DNA of 54,954 nucleotides from Collinsella sp. TF08-11AT (GTDB lineage: Bacteria; Actinomycetota; Coriobacteriia; Coriobacteriales; Coriobacteriaceae): the NCBI RefSeq assembly GCF_003437035.1, contig NZ_QSRL01000007.1, positions 57,901 to 112,854 on the forward strand, read 5' to 3'. A model generated the notes under the pieces. That model had not been told where the DNA came from and did no database searches. It saw nothing but the letters and a program-made list of their open reading frames with translations. The translations under genes and the position numbers were made by a program. Below, one piece after another: positions 33,067 to 41,971 of this stretch (position 1 is the first letter of the stretch; every line of letters begins with the position of its first letter).

Positions 33067-33168
33067 ACCTGCCAAAAAGAGACAGGTTTATATTGGCAGG
33101 TTTTATCTGGGAAAACGCAAAGCCCCAGTTGTTACCTGCCAAAATAAACCTGTCCCTTTTTGGCAGGT
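33067..33168. repeat. pair of inverted CTGTCCC hairpins forming a 102-bp palindrome
   Basis: One copy (33067-33101, ACCTGCCAAAAAGAGACAGG...) and one in reverse orientation (33134-33168, ending CTGTCCCTTTTTGGCAGGT) are complementary to each other. Each also folds alone. The loop between them holds CTGGG...CCCAG. It lies between the divergent HAD and thiM genes, just before the TPP riboswitch. Confidence 0.75.
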
Positions 33169-33195
33169 GCGCTAGTATAGGGAACAACAGATTCG

Positions 33196-33287
33196 ATGCG
33201 GGAGTGCCGGCGGTGCAAACCACAAGGCTGAGAGGGCATGGGGCCCAATCCTTTGAACCTGTCAGTTAATGCTGGCGTAGGGAGCAT
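33196..33287 (+). promoter_or_regulatory. TPP riboswitch (THI box)
   Basis: The conserved thi-box is plain: GGCTGAGAGGG, then CCTTTGAACCTGTCAGTTAATGCTGGCGTAGGGAGCAT in positions 33252-33287. The outer ATGC/GCAT pair forms P1. It is followed by a terminator hairpin at 33300 ahead of thiM, so thiamine pyrophosphate should reduce transcription of the thiM-thiE operon. Confidence 0.95.
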
Positions 33288-33299
33288 GCCGCCTTTTTA

Positions 33300-33329
33300 G
33301 GGGCGCTGTCTATGCACAGCGCCCCTTTT
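33300..33329 (+). terminator. riboswitch-controlled terminator before thiM
   Basis: Stem GGGGCGCTGT / ACAGCGCCCC followed by TTTT, 13 nt after the TPP aptamer and 22 bp before the thiM start. Confidence 0.85.
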
Positions 33330-33351
33330 CTATGCCAAGGAGGCATGTGCA

Positions 33352-34191
33352 GTGATCGATTCGAAACAGCTCAAGCAAAACGTGGTCAAGGCCGTGGAGG
33401 AGATTCGCGCCACCAATCCGATGGCGGGCTCCATCACCAACACGGTGACGATTGACTTTGTCGCCAACGCGCAGCTCGCCGTGGGCGGATCGGCCGCCAT
33501 GGTCTATCTGCCCGACGAGGGCGAGGCGCTCGTTGCCGGCGGCGGCGCCATCTATCTGAACATGGGCACACTCTTCCCCATCTACGAGCAGACGATTCCC
33601 CGCGCGGCCAAGGCGGCCCACGACGCCGGCAAGCCCTGGGTGCTCGATCCGGTTGGACTGGGCATCGGCAGCCTGCGCACCCAGCTGGTAAACGAGCTCA
33701 AGCAGTACAAGCCCGCCATCGTACGCGGCAACGCCTCCGAGATCATCGCACTCTCCGGCCTGTGGGGTCTTGAGGGCGAGTCGGCCGATCTGAGCCGCGT
33801 ACGTGGTGTCGATACCACCGACACGGTCGACGCCGCCCGCGATGCCGCCGTGGCGCTCGCTCGCTACACCGGCGGCGCCGTTGTGGTCTCGGGCGAAGTC
33901 GACCTGATTACCGACGGCACGACCGTGGCCAAATCCCACGGCGGCAGCCCGCTCATGTCCAAGATTACCGGCTGCGGTTGCTCGCAGGGCGGCGTGCTGG
34001 CCGTGTACGCCTGCGCTGCCGATCCGTTTACGGCAGCCGTCTGCGGTACCGCCGTCTACAACGTCGCCGGCACGCGTGCCGCCGCCGTCGCCGATGCCCC
34101 GGCAAGCTTTAAGGTCGCCTTTATCGACGAGCTCTACCGCGCAACCGCCCAAGACATCGCCGATAACCAACTCGAGCTCGAGGAGGCATAA
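33352..34191 (+). CDS. thiM: hydroxyethylthiazole kinase
   Basis: 279 aa. ThiM phosphorylates the thiazole alcohol in thiamine salvage. The ribokinase-fold features SITNTVTIDFVAN, KPWVLDPVGLG, VRGNASEI and the catalytic GCGCSQGGVLAVYA block are conserved. The start is GTG, with AAGGAGG eight bases upstream. It is the first gene behind the TPP riboswitch. The following genes are 3 bp apart and then overlapping, so the three are one operon. No thiD or thiC is in the window. Confidence 0.95.
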   Translation: MIDSKQLKQNVVKAVEEIRATNPMAGSITNTVTIDFVANAQLAVGGSAAMVYLPDEGEALVAGGGAIYLNMGTLFPIYEQTIPRAAKAAHDAGKPWVLDPVGLGIGSLRTQLVNELKQYKPAIVRGNASEIIALSGLWGLEGESADLSRVRGVDTTDTVDAARDAAVALARYTGGAVVVSGEVDLITDGTTVAKSHGGSPLMSKITGCGCSQGGVLAVYACAADPFTAAVCGTAVYNVAGTRAAAVADAPASFKVAFIDELYRATAQDIADNQLELEEA

Positions 34192-34194
34192 GCC

Positions 34195-34536
34195 ATGTCC
34201 GAGCCCGCAACCAATGCCGGCATGAACACGCTCGTCGCTGTGGCCATCGCCCCGTGCGGCACCGGCGATGAACTGTCCGCCGAGGTCGCCGAGGTCGTGC
34301 GCGTCATTCGCGAGAGCGGCCTTCCCAACCGCACCACCTCGATGTTCACCGAGATCGAGGGCGACTGGGACGAGGTCATGCAGGTCGTGCGCGACGCGAC
34401 CTTTGTGTTAGCGAACAAGGGCATCCGAACCGAAGTCGTGCTCAAAGCCGATATTCGACCTGGATTTACCGACACCATGACCGGCAAACTCGAGCGCATG
34501 GAAGCGCAGATCAAAAAGCAGGAGGAAGCACGATGA
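34195..34536 (+). CDS. thiamine-binding protein, MTH1187/YkoF-like family
   Basis: 113 aa with the ferredoxin-like fold pattern of the family (VAIAPCGTGDELSAEVAEVV; TSMFTEIEGDWDEVMQVV; TEVVLKADIRPGFTDTM). Such proteins bind thiamine or its HMP part. In ThiM-ThiE operons they are thought to carry or buffer the pyrimidine. It starts 3 bp after the thiM stop and overlaps thiE by 4 bp, so translation is coupled. Confidence 0.85.
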   Translation: MSEPATNAGMNTLVAVAIAPCGTGDELSAEVAEVVRVIRESGLPNRTTSMFTEIEGDWDEVMQVVRDATFVLANKGIRTEVVLKADIRPGFTDTMTGKLERMEAQIKKQEEAR

Positions 34537-35228
34537 GCATCCGCGACAACCTTGATATCTCGGCCTATCTGGTGCTCGGCCCCGAAAACACCCTCGGACG
34601 CCCCGTGGGCGATGTGGTGGCCCAGACGCTCGACGCCGGCTTTACCTGCATTCAGGTGCGCTCCAAGGTGGCAAGCGCCCGCGAGATCATTGCGCTGACC
34701 GGCGACGCCGCGCAGGCAATCGCACAGGCCGGCAAGACCGGTCAGGTCGCCTTGCTGATCGATGACCGCCTTGACTGCGTACTCGCCGCACGCGAGCAGG
34801 GCATTGCGGTCGACGGCGTGCACGTGGGCCAGAGCGATATTCCCGTCGAGGTCTGTCGCAAGCTGCTGGGCCCCGACGCCATCGTGGGCCTTTCGGCCCG
34901 TTGCGAGGAAATGCTCGAGTACGTCAAGACCGCCGACATGAGTCTGGTCGACTACCTGGGCATCGGCCCGCTCCACGAGACCGAGACCAAGCGCGACTGC
35001 GGACGCGCAGCCGATGGCTCCATCATCACCAAGAGCTTTGAGGACCTGGCCGCACTCCACGCGGCAAGCCCCGTGCCCATCGTGGTGGGCGGCGGCGTTA
35101 AGACGGCCGACTTGCCGCAGCTTAAGGCAACCGGCGTCGACGGCTTCTTTGTGGTGAGCGCCGTCTGCAGCGCCGACGATCCCTACGCCGCGGCCAAGGA
35201 GCTTGTCGACACCTGGCAGCAGGCATAG
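34533..35228 (+). CDS. thiE: thiamine-phosphate synthase
   Basis: 231 aa TIM barrel that joins HMP pyrophosphate and thiazole phosphate into thiamine phosphate. Family blocks: CIQVRSKVASAREI (normally QLR.K), LLIDDRLD, GVHVGQSD, GLSARCEEML and the phosphate-binding GGGVKTADLPQL. The ATG overlaps the preceding TGA (ATGA). It is the last gene of the thi operon. Three tandem hairpins follow it. Confidence 0.95.
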   Translation: MSIRDNLDISAYLVLGPENTLGRPVGDVVAQTLDAGFTCIQVRSKVASAREIIALTGDAAQAIAQAGKTGQVALLIDDRLDCVLAAREQGIAVDGVHVGQSDIPVEVCRKLLGPDAIVGLSARCEEMLEYVKTADMSLVDYLGIGPLHETETKRDCGRAADGSIITKSFEDLAALHAASPVPIVVGGGVKTADLPQLKATGVDGFFVVSAVCSADDPYAAAKELVDTWQQA

Positions 35229-35272
35229 GCATAGGCCGAACAGCTGATTCGCAGCCTCATATCTTCAGCAAT

Positions 35273-35442
35273 GGAAAGCGCATCCCAGTTTGGGCCTCCA
35301 TTCCGGGATGCGCTTTCCATATAGAGGCTCAACGGGAAACCGCATCCCAGTCTGAACGCATATTCCGGGACGTACTTTCCGAAACCCCACCGCTTGGGAA
35401 ACTGTAACCCGTTCTGAGCGCTCATTCTGGGACGCGCTTTCC
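35273..35442. repeat. three tandem hairpins between thiE and the patatin gene
   Basis: Three similar units: GGAAAGCGCATCCCAG / CCGGGATGCGCTTTCC (35273-35318), GGGAAACCGCATCCCAG / CCGGGACGTACTTTCC (35334-35380) and a decayed GGGAAACTGTAACCCG / CTGGGACGCGCTTTCC (35396-35442). Loops share TCTGAACGCATATT-like sequence. The first is a near-perfect 16-bp stem, and the others are progressively degenerate. They separate two convergent genes. Confidence 0.8.
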
Positions 35443-35464
35443 GCCGAGTCCACGGCAGCTTGCC

Positions 35465-36334
35465 CTACCCCGCCAGATACGCTTCCAGCGCGGGCAACGT
35501 CGCCTCCGCATCGCGGCGGCCGATCTGGTAGATGCGCTCGAGCTCATCGGGCTCGCGGCACAGCGACGGCACCTTCACCGATTCGCTCGGCCGCACCACA
35601 AAGATCTCGCCAGAGGCCTCGCGGCGCGCCAGGTCATCGAGCGTGGCATTGTAGACCTCATGCCGATGCTCAAGCGCCGCAACAAACTCCGGATAGTGAC
35701 GATACACGCGACGCAGCATAGGCATCACGCTATTGGGCTGCTTTACAAAGCCCGCCGGCTGCGTCAGCACCACCACGTTGCGGTCATAGCCTTGCTCAAA
35801 CAGCCAAGCGCTGGGAATGGAATCCGCAACACCGCCATCCAAATACTTACGACCCTCAATGGCAACAGGACGTGTCGCCACCGGAATCGCCGACGACGCC
35901 CGGATCCACTCGATATCGCGCTCGTCGCCATAGGGCAAGTCATGGTAGACGGCCTGCCCCGTCTTAAGATCGGTACATACGCACGTAAACCGCATGGGGC
36001 AGGCGCGATATGCCTCCAGATCGATGGGATCGCGCTCGATGGGCACCTCGTGATAGGCAAACTCGGCATTGAACATGTCACCGGTTCGCAACCAGCTCGT
36101 CACGCTCGCATAGCGCTTGTCGGCGCAATAGGCCTTGTTGTAGCGAATGGCGCGGCCGATCTGGCGCGATTTAAAGTTGTAGCCAAACGCCGCGCCCGCC
36201 GAGACACCCACCATATGGTCGCAGGTTAAGCCGTGCTCCATCCATACGTCGAGCACGCCTGCCGTATACATACCGCGGTAGCCGCCTCCCTCGAGCGCAA
36301 GCCCCACCGTGCGCGTCGTATCTGGCTGTGCCAT
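35465..36334 (-). CDS. patatin-like phospholipase
   Basis: 289 aa. The oxyanion hole GLALEGGGYRGMYTAGVLD, the nucleophile elbow GVSAGAAFG (Ser about residue 42) and the catalytic Asp in YLDGGVADSIP form the Ser-Asp dyad of patatin/RssA-type lipid acyl hydrolases. There is no signal peptide. The group (YjjU-like) is common in gut bacteria; the natural lipid is unknown. GGAGATG six bases before ATG at 36334 selects the start. The 324 bp between it and the GGDEF gene hold only an AT-rich promoter-like patch around 36475-36500. Confidence 0.9.
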   Translation of the reverse strand: MAQPDTTRTVGLALEGGGYRGMYTAGVLDVWMEHGLTCDHMVGVSAGAAFGYNFKSRQIGRAIRYNKAYCADKRYASVTSWLRTGDMFNAEFAYHEVPIERDPIDLEAYRACPMRFTCVCTDLKTGQAVYHDLPYGDERDIEWIRASSAIPVATRPVAIEGRKYLDGGVADSIPSAWLFEQGYDRNVVVLTQPAGFVKQPNSVMPMLRRVYRHYPEFVAALEHRHEVYNATLDDLARREASGEIFVVRPSESVKVPSLCREPDELERIYQIGRRDAEATLPALEAYLAG

Positions 36335-36658
36335 GCGACCATCTCCGTTCCTGCGTTTTAAACCGGAACAAGTATACCCGTCAACATATATCGCCTCGGT
36401 CGCATTTCCATCGAACATCGCATCGTCGCGCCACCATTTGGCGAATAATAGCCGCCCGCAGCATGAACAGCCATATACAATCCAATATTGTTGTTTATAC
36501 TGCTGAGCAATCATCAACAGCGAACACGGACCGACAAATTAAACCAGCGACGCAGCAAGGCGGGGGCCTGGATACACGCAAAGCGTTGAGCAGCAACGCG
36601 TGTGTACAACGAGCTCGCCCGACGCAATACACCCCGACCTCAGAAAGCCGCTTGCAAC

Positions 36659-39376
36659 ATGGATACCCCCAGCAATTACACCGAAACGCTCGAAAAGACC
36701 ATCCGCGACCTTCTCGAGCGTCAGGACGATCTGATCAGAACCGCCTTTACCGACCAGCTCACCGGGCTGGGCAATCGTGGCGCCTTTACCCGTTCCCTAG
36801 AGGAACTCTGGGAGCAGGAACTGCCCGTGACCATGGCGTTTATCGATATCGATAACCTTAAGCACTGCAACGACATCTTTGGGCACGACGAGGGCAACCG
36901 CTATATCTTGCAGGTAAGCTTCTACCTCAAGCTGTATATGAAGGTGGACGAGGCGGCATTTCGTCTGGGAGGCGACGAGTTTGCCATCCTGTCTACGATT
37001 GCGACCGAGGATGACCTTGCCGAGCGTCTGGAGCACTGTCGAGAGGTCCTGCTCGAAAACAACGATTCCAAGATGCCCCACTCGTTTAGCTACGGAGTGT
37101 CGCACGCCGACCCCGCCCTGGGTGAGGCCTCCAATCGCATGACGCTCGATGCCGACCATCGCATGTACGACTTCAAACTACGCCACGCCGTGCACCTCGA
37201 TCGACGCAATATCACGCAAGTTCACGCCGACGACTTCGAAGTTAGCGATCGCATTTTCGACGCCCTTTCGATGCTCAACGAAGGCCGCTATTTCTTTATC
37301 GAAAACCTGGACAAACATCGCACCCTTTGGTCACAAGGCGCCCTGCGCGATCTCGGTCTTCCTTCCGAGCATATCGACAACTGCCACGATTACTGGAAAA
37401 CACGTGTCCACCCCGATGACCTCGAGGCCTATAGCGACGATATCGACCAGATCTATAACGGCTCCAAACACCGTCGCGTCATGCAATACCGCGTGCGCAA
37501 TGCCACTGGTGACTACGTTCTCTGCCGCGCTCGCGGGTTTCGTGTCGACGGCGACGAAGGCGTCCCTTCGCTCTATGTCGGCGAGCTCGTCAACCACTCG
37601 CTTGCCGAGACCGTCGACGCCGCCACGGGCCTTGGAACGCAGCGCATGCTGCTCAACGCTATCGATGCCTGCCGTCGCGACTGTTGCGAGACGGGACTTA
37701 TAGCGGTGCGCGTTCGCGGCACGACAAAGCTCAACGAGCTTTACGGAGCCGAGGCTGTCGACAACATGCTCGCCGAATACGCAGGCCGCATGTTGTCGAT
37801 CACCCGTGGCAGGAGTCGCGTCTACCGCTCACGAAGCGTCCAGTTTGTCGTACTCAGCAACGATTTGGACCACGGGGCATTCGAGCAACTAGTCCATCAT
37901 CTAAAAGAGGCCGTTTTCGCTCCTGTTCAAATCGCGGGCGATACCATTACCCCCGTCTGCCTCGTCGTTCCGGCCTTTTACGAGCGCTTAATCAATCAAG
38001 CGACCGCCGTTTTAGGCGAGCTCGACCGTCGTCTTCGTGCGGCCGGCGGGCTTGTTCCCAACGACAGCCTCCCCATACCTGAGATTGAGCGCAAAAGCGC
38101 CATCGCCGAACGCATCGATTCGCTCACGGGTCTCTATCGACCCAGCGAGTTTATGCGCCGCGCCAACGAATTTCTCGAGACAAGGCGCAACGGCGCCTGG
38201 TGTATCGCCACCGTCGATATGGGACACATGCGACTGTTCAACGAATGGCACGGACAGGCCGAGGGCGACCGCATGCTCGCCGATGTGGGCACGGTCCTCA
38301 AGGACATCGAGAATGCCAACATGGGCGTCGCAGGGTACTGGGGCCAAGACGACTTTTGCATACTCATCCCCTTTGAACACGACACCGTCCATCAGATCTA
38401 TAGCCGCGTTCGCCAGGCCGTGGCCAAGTATGATGACGGCGTGGGATTCTGGCCGTCCATGGGCGTCTACCCCATCGACTCCAACGAGAAAATCACCATC
38501 GATGCGCAGGCCAAGGCCATGTTTACCAATCGGCGCGCAAAAAACGACTTTAAGGAGCGCATTGCCATTTTCCGCCCCGAGGAGTACGAGCGCGAAATCG
38601 CGTTCCACCGCACGCTGACCGAATTCCAGTACGCGCTCTCCAACGGCCGTATTACCTACTACCTGCAGCCCCAGGTCGACATGGAAACCGGCGAGATCAT
38701 TGGCGCCGAAGCGCTCACGCGCTGGATCGACAAGGATGGCTCCCTCATTTCGCCCGCCACCTTTATCCCCGCTCTCGAAGAAAGCGGTTTTGTGGTGACG
38801 CTCGACAAATACGTTTGGCAGGGCGTTGCCTTGTGGCTGCGCGAGCGCATCAATCGGGGGCTTCGCGTGGTTCCGATCTCGCTTAATGTGTCGCGCGTGG
38901 ATATCCTCGCCTGCAACGTTGCCGAGCATATGGGAGCGCTCGCCGCCCAATACAACCTGCCGCCCGAGCTCATGCGCATCGAGATCACCGAGACAGCTTA
39001 TACGGGAGAGTCCGAGGCCGTGGATAAACTAACGGCCGACCTGCACACCCGCGGCTTCTCGACCTATATGGACGATTTTGGCACCGGCCAGTCCACGCTC
39101 GCGATGCTCAAGAACGTCAACGTCGACGTCATCAAGCTCGATCGCACGTTTGTGCCCGATAACGGCGATGAGGGCCGCAGCGTGCAAATCATCTCATCAA
39201 TGCTCGAGATGGCGCAGTCACTCCATCTGCCCGTTGTGATCGAAGGCGTCGAGACGGACAAGCAGGCAAACATGCTGCGCCACATGGGCGCCCGCTACGC
39301 TCAGGGATTCCTCTACTACCGCCCCATGCAGGCGGAGGATTTTGAGGCATTGCTCGATGGTGGCAACGACAACTAA
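36659..39376 (+). CDS. GGDEF-PAS-GGDEF-GGDEF-EAL cyclic-di-GMP protein
   Basis: 905 aa, soluble. A helix (1-25) leads to GGDEF domain 1 with an intact site (RLGGDEFAIL, about 103-112), then a PAS-like domain (about 195-320). Two GGDEF-like domains follow whose signature positions are lost (RSRSVQFVVL; YWGQDDFCIL, about 490-650). The C-terminal EAL (about 660-905) looks active: GAEALTRW, NVSRVD, EITETAY, MDDFGTG, KLDRTF and EGVET are present. It could both make and break c-di-GMP. An alternative start is GTG at 36602; neither start has a strong ribosome site. It shares its first half with the next gene, so the pair arose by duplication. Confidence 0.88.
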   Translation: MDTPSNYTETLEKTIRDLLERQDDLIRTAFTDQLTGLGNRGAFTRSLEELWEQELPVTMAFIDIDNLKHCNDIFGHDEGNRYILQVSFYLKLYMKVDEAAFRLGGDEFAILSTIATEDDLAERLEHCREVLLENNDSKMPHSFSYGVSHADPALGEASNRMTLDADHRMYDFKLRHAVHLDRRNITQVHADDFEVSDRIFDALSMLNEGRYFFIENLDKHRTLWSQGALRDLGLPSEHIDNCHDYWKTRVHPDDLEAYSDDIDQIYNGSKHRRVMQYRVRNATGDYVLCRARGFRVDGDEGVPSLYVGELVNHSLAETVDAATGLGTQRMLLNAIDACRRDCCETGLIAVRVRGTTKLNELYGAEAVDNMLAEYAGRMLSITRGRSRVYRSRSVQFVVLSNDLDHGAFEQLVHHLKEAVFAPVQIAGDTITPVCLVVPAFYERLINQATAVLGELDRRLRAAGGLVPNDSLPIPEIERKSAIAERIDSLTGLYRPSEFMRRANEFLETRRNGAWCIATVDMGHMRLFNEWHGQAEGDRMLADVGTVLKDIENANMGVAGYWGQDDFCILIPFEHDTVHQIYSRVRQAVAKYDDGVGFWPSMGVYPIDSNEKITIDAQAKAMFTNRRAKNDFKERIAIFRPEEYEREIAFHRTLTEFQYALSNGRITYYLQPQVDMETGEIIGAEALTRWIDKDGSLISPATFIPALEESGFVVTLDKYVWQGVALWLRERINRGLRVVPISLNVSRVDILACNVAEHMGALAAQYNLPPELMRIEITETAYTGESEAVDKLTADLHTRGFSTYMDDFGTGQSTLAMLKNVNVDVIKLDRTFVPDNGDEGRSVQIISSMLEMAQSLHLPVVIEGVETDKQANMLRHMGARYAQGFLYYRPMQAEDFEALLDGGNDN

Positions 39377-39502
39377 TACGCTCGCACGCAAAACGCCACC
39401 GTCGAGGGGAGCGTTTGTTCCCATGAGCTAACTAATACTCCCATCTAAACCGAATTGGGAGTAAGATACAAACCATTGTTCCATCCAAGGAGGCAATCCA
39501 TC

Positions 39503-41032
39503 ATGAACGAGTCGTATCGCCTGGGCGAGCAATCAATCATCGCTCATCTTCAGCGACTTGCGAACGGGGCCTCAACCACCGAGCTCGATGTTGCCGCGCT
39601 GCCCCCGGAGCTGCGTGCCATCGGTGAGCAACTGCAGAAAACGCTCGCCATCCTGCAACAAGAACGTGAGTTGCTTGAGCACGGCGCCTATATCGACTCG
39701 CTCACCAATCTTGGCAACCGTGGCGGACTCGACCGCCATGTCGATCAGCTCTGGCGCAAAGGCACCCCCTTCACCTGTGCCTATATTGACATCGATCGCC
39801 TCAAGCATTGCAACGATAAGTTTGGCCACGCCGAGGGCAATCGCTACATTCTGAGCATCTGCCGCGCACTCACCGAGACAATGGAGCACGATGAGTTGCT
39901 GTTCCGTATCGGTGGAGACGAATTTGTACTTATATCCCCCACGACAAACGAAGCCGAGCTCGAGCAGCGCCTGGAGTGGACGCGTGCCAATCTTATCGAG
40001 GCAACATCGGACGGCAAGGCGCCCATGATCGCCAGCTTTAGCTTTGGCTGCTCGCGCGTCGACCCGCTTGCAGGCGATACGCGTCGCCAGATGACAAAGG
40101 ACGCCGACCGCAAAATGTATCGCTACAAGCTCATGTACCGTGTGCAACAACCGGAAGAAGGCGATGCGCTGCAACGCCCGATCACCGAACAACCCCCCTG
40201 CAACGACCGAGTGTTTCAAGCGATCTCCATGAGCTCCGAGACACGCTATCCGTTCATCATTAACCTCGACACCGGCGAATCGCAATGGTCGGTTAATGCC
40301 GTGCGCGATTTTGACCTACCCTCCCAGCATCCCTACAACTCGCTCGATATATGGCTTGCCCGTGTTCACCCCGAGGACCGCGACAACGTACGTGCCGAGC
40401 TCGATATGGTGGTAAACGGCACGTGGCACTTCCACTGCATGCAGTATCGCGTCATGAATACCGCCGGAAAATACGCGCTTTGCGACTGCACGGGTTACCG
40501 CCTGGACGGCACCGATACCGAGCCCAACATGTATGTGGGCATTGTCACCAACCGAAGCTTGGCAGATACGACCGATTCCGTGACCGGTCTGGGCGATATC
40601 CACGCCTTGGTCAACGCCATTGGCGAGATGCGTCGCGTGGCACGAAACGCGGGCTTGATCGCCATTAAAATCGACGAAATCGCACAGGTCAATGCCCGCT
40701 TTGGCTTTGATGCAGGCGACCGCGTTTTGGCAGAAAGCGCCGCCTGCCTCATGGATTGCTCGCGCGGCAAGGGTCGTCTGTTCCGCTCGACCGGACCGAT
40801 GTTCGTGGCGCTCTTCGACGACTTTGATCCCGAAGAGACCGACGCGGTTGCAGACGAAATCGAACGGTTCTTGGGATCGCCCGTGCTCCTTGGCTCATTT
40901 GAATATCAGCCGCCCCTTCGCGTGGCGACGCTTCATCTGGACGCCGTCGACCGACAGCCCGTTTCCATTTTGAACGAACTTAATGCGCTGATTAAAGAGG
41001 CGCCGCAGGTACCGGGCACCAAGCTGGACTAG
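39503..41032 (+). CDS. GGDEF-PAS-GGDEF(degenerate) diguanylate cyclase
   Basis: 509 aa. A short coiled coil (about 40-58) precedes GGDEF domain 1 (DSLTNLGNRGGL; CAYIDIDRLKHCNDKFGH; RIGGDEFVLI near residue 138), which is intact and should make c-di-GMP. It is followed by a PAS-like domain (SETRYPFIINLDTGESQW) and a second GGDEF domain without a site (LFRSTGPMFVALF). This matches the first 480 residues of the upstream protein, minus the third GGDEF and the EAL. AAGGAGG precedes the ATG at 39503. It is 126 bp downstream of the hybrid gene in the same direction. Confidence 0.9.
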   Translation: MNESYRLGEQSIIAHLQRLANGASTTELDVAALPPELRAIGEQLQKTLAILQQERELLEHGAYIDSLTNLGNRGGLDRHVDQLWRKGTPFTCAYIDIDRLKHCNDKFGHAEGNRYILSICRALTETMEHDELLFRIGGDEFVLISPTTNEAELEQRLEWTRANLIEATSDGKAPMIASFSFGCSRVDPLAGDTRRQMTKDADRKMYRYKLMYRVQQPEEGDALQRPITEQPPCNDRVFQAISMSSETRYPFIINLDTGESQWSVNAVRDFDLPSQHPYNSLDIWLARVHPEDRDNVRAELDMVVNGTWHFHCMQYRVMNTAGKYALCDCTGYRLDGTDTEPNMYVGIVTNRSLADTTDSVTGLGDIHALVNAIGEMRRVARNAGLIAIKIDEIAQVNARFGFDAGDRVLAESAACLMDCSRGKGRLFRSTGPMFVALFDDFDPEETDAVADEIERFLGSPVLLGSFEYQPPLRVATLHLDAVDRQPVSILNELNALIKEAPQVPGTKLD

Positions 41033-41316
41033 CGTTATGGGGCGCATGATGGTTAATTTCCGATCTCAACCGAACACATTGGGCAAATAGGTCGTACCCG
41101 CAGTTAGCCGAACGTCCCCTCAGTCCCTCCCGGGGCCCGGGGGCACCGTTTCGATACTCTTGGTTTACTTTGCCTGATGCAAATAAGTGCTCAACAAGAT
41201 AGAACCTATCCCCCGCCACGGATATGCCCTCGAGTAAATCTGTTAAGCCAAGCCTATCAAATTCTATTGACAATTGGCTGCATTGGTCCATTTTGTCGTC
41301 CAGCCACTTCCGCTGG
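41033..41316. other. 284-bp stretch without a recognised gene
   Basis: Contains a GC-rich self-complementary patch (CCCGGGGCCCGGGG at about 41128-41142) and then AT-richer sequence. A minus-strand open frame crosses it but has no family resemblance, no ribosome site and runs into the GGDEF gene. I see nothing else. Confidence 0.5.
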
Positions 41317-41637
41317 CTATCGCCTCATAAACACAAACCTAACGAGCCGCACGAACGACAAAGAGGCCAAGCTGAACAGAAGTAGAACCAAAACTTCAAA
41401 AACGCTGGTATTCCAATCGCGTACCCAGCCCTCTACCGCCCACAAGAAAAACAGCAGCCCCATCCATAACGTCACAGAAGAAATCAGCTTTGCGTAAGGG
41501 CGTATATCAATCTCGCTCTCCCTTTTTGTGACATCATATCCAGCAATTGAGCAGAGCCATCTTCCTCTTCGGTATTGGATTGAAAGGACAATCAAGGCAA
41601 TCGAAGTCATCAAGCAAACAGCATCCTCTGTTTCCAT
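41317..41637 (-). CDS. small membrane protein, DUF3784-like
   Basis: 106 aa with three hydrophobic segments (residues about 5-21, 50-68 and 80-98). The block CSIAGYDVTKRESEIDIRPY between the first two recalls the AGYNTMSKEEKxxYD motif of DUF3784-type proteins, but the match is loose. Function unknown. AAAGGAA before ATG at 41637 gives the start. The gene and the upstream IS30-like fossil are clearly lower in GC and use more A/T-ending codons than their neighbours, which suggests recent acquisition. Confidence 0.65.
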   Translation of the reverse strand: METEDAVCLMTSIALIVLSIQYRRGRWLCSIAGYDVTKRESEIDIRPYAKLISSVTLWMGLLFFLWAVEGWVRDWNTSVFEVLVLLLFSLASLSFVRLVRFVFMRR

Positions 41638-41682
41638 AGAGTTTCCTTTGCTTTCCATCCTAGTTACGCATTCACAATCGAA

Positions 41683-41900
41683 TCAAACCAAGTATGAATT
41701 ACTCGATAGCAACCGCCTTAGTATAAACCATAGCCGCCGCAGCAGCCCGCCTTCCAAGGCCTCAAAGCTCGCCATCGAGGGCGACCCGCCCAGACCCCTT
41801 ACAATCTGCTCGCACGAGGCCCCGCACTCCAACATCCTCTGGACCGTATCCCGCTCGTACCTGGTAAGCGTGCCTGCCGTGGGCCCTCGGGGCCGGCATC
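41683..41900 (-). pseudogene. remnant of an IS30-type transposase N-terminus
   Basis: In one minus-strand frame the segment LTRYERDTVQRMLECGASCE and then QIVRGLGGSPS resembles the N-terminal helix-turn-helix of IS30-family transposases (LTxxERxxIxxMLxxGxSxxxIARxLGRSxSTV). It runs into a stop at 41683 after unrelated residues and has no catalytic domain. No terminal repeats were seen. The identification rests on this one motif. Confidence 0.45.
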
Positions 41901-41971
41901 GTGCCCCACGCCATCTGCCCGCTCGTGCGATAATCCTCTGCAGAAGTCACCGACAGCAGAGGGAGTTTGTG

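Noticed and set aside
40992..41291. A 99-codon minus-strand frame behind the second GGDEF gene.
   Set aside because: No ribosome site or recognisable domain, and it overlaps the 3' end of a confident gene on the other strand.
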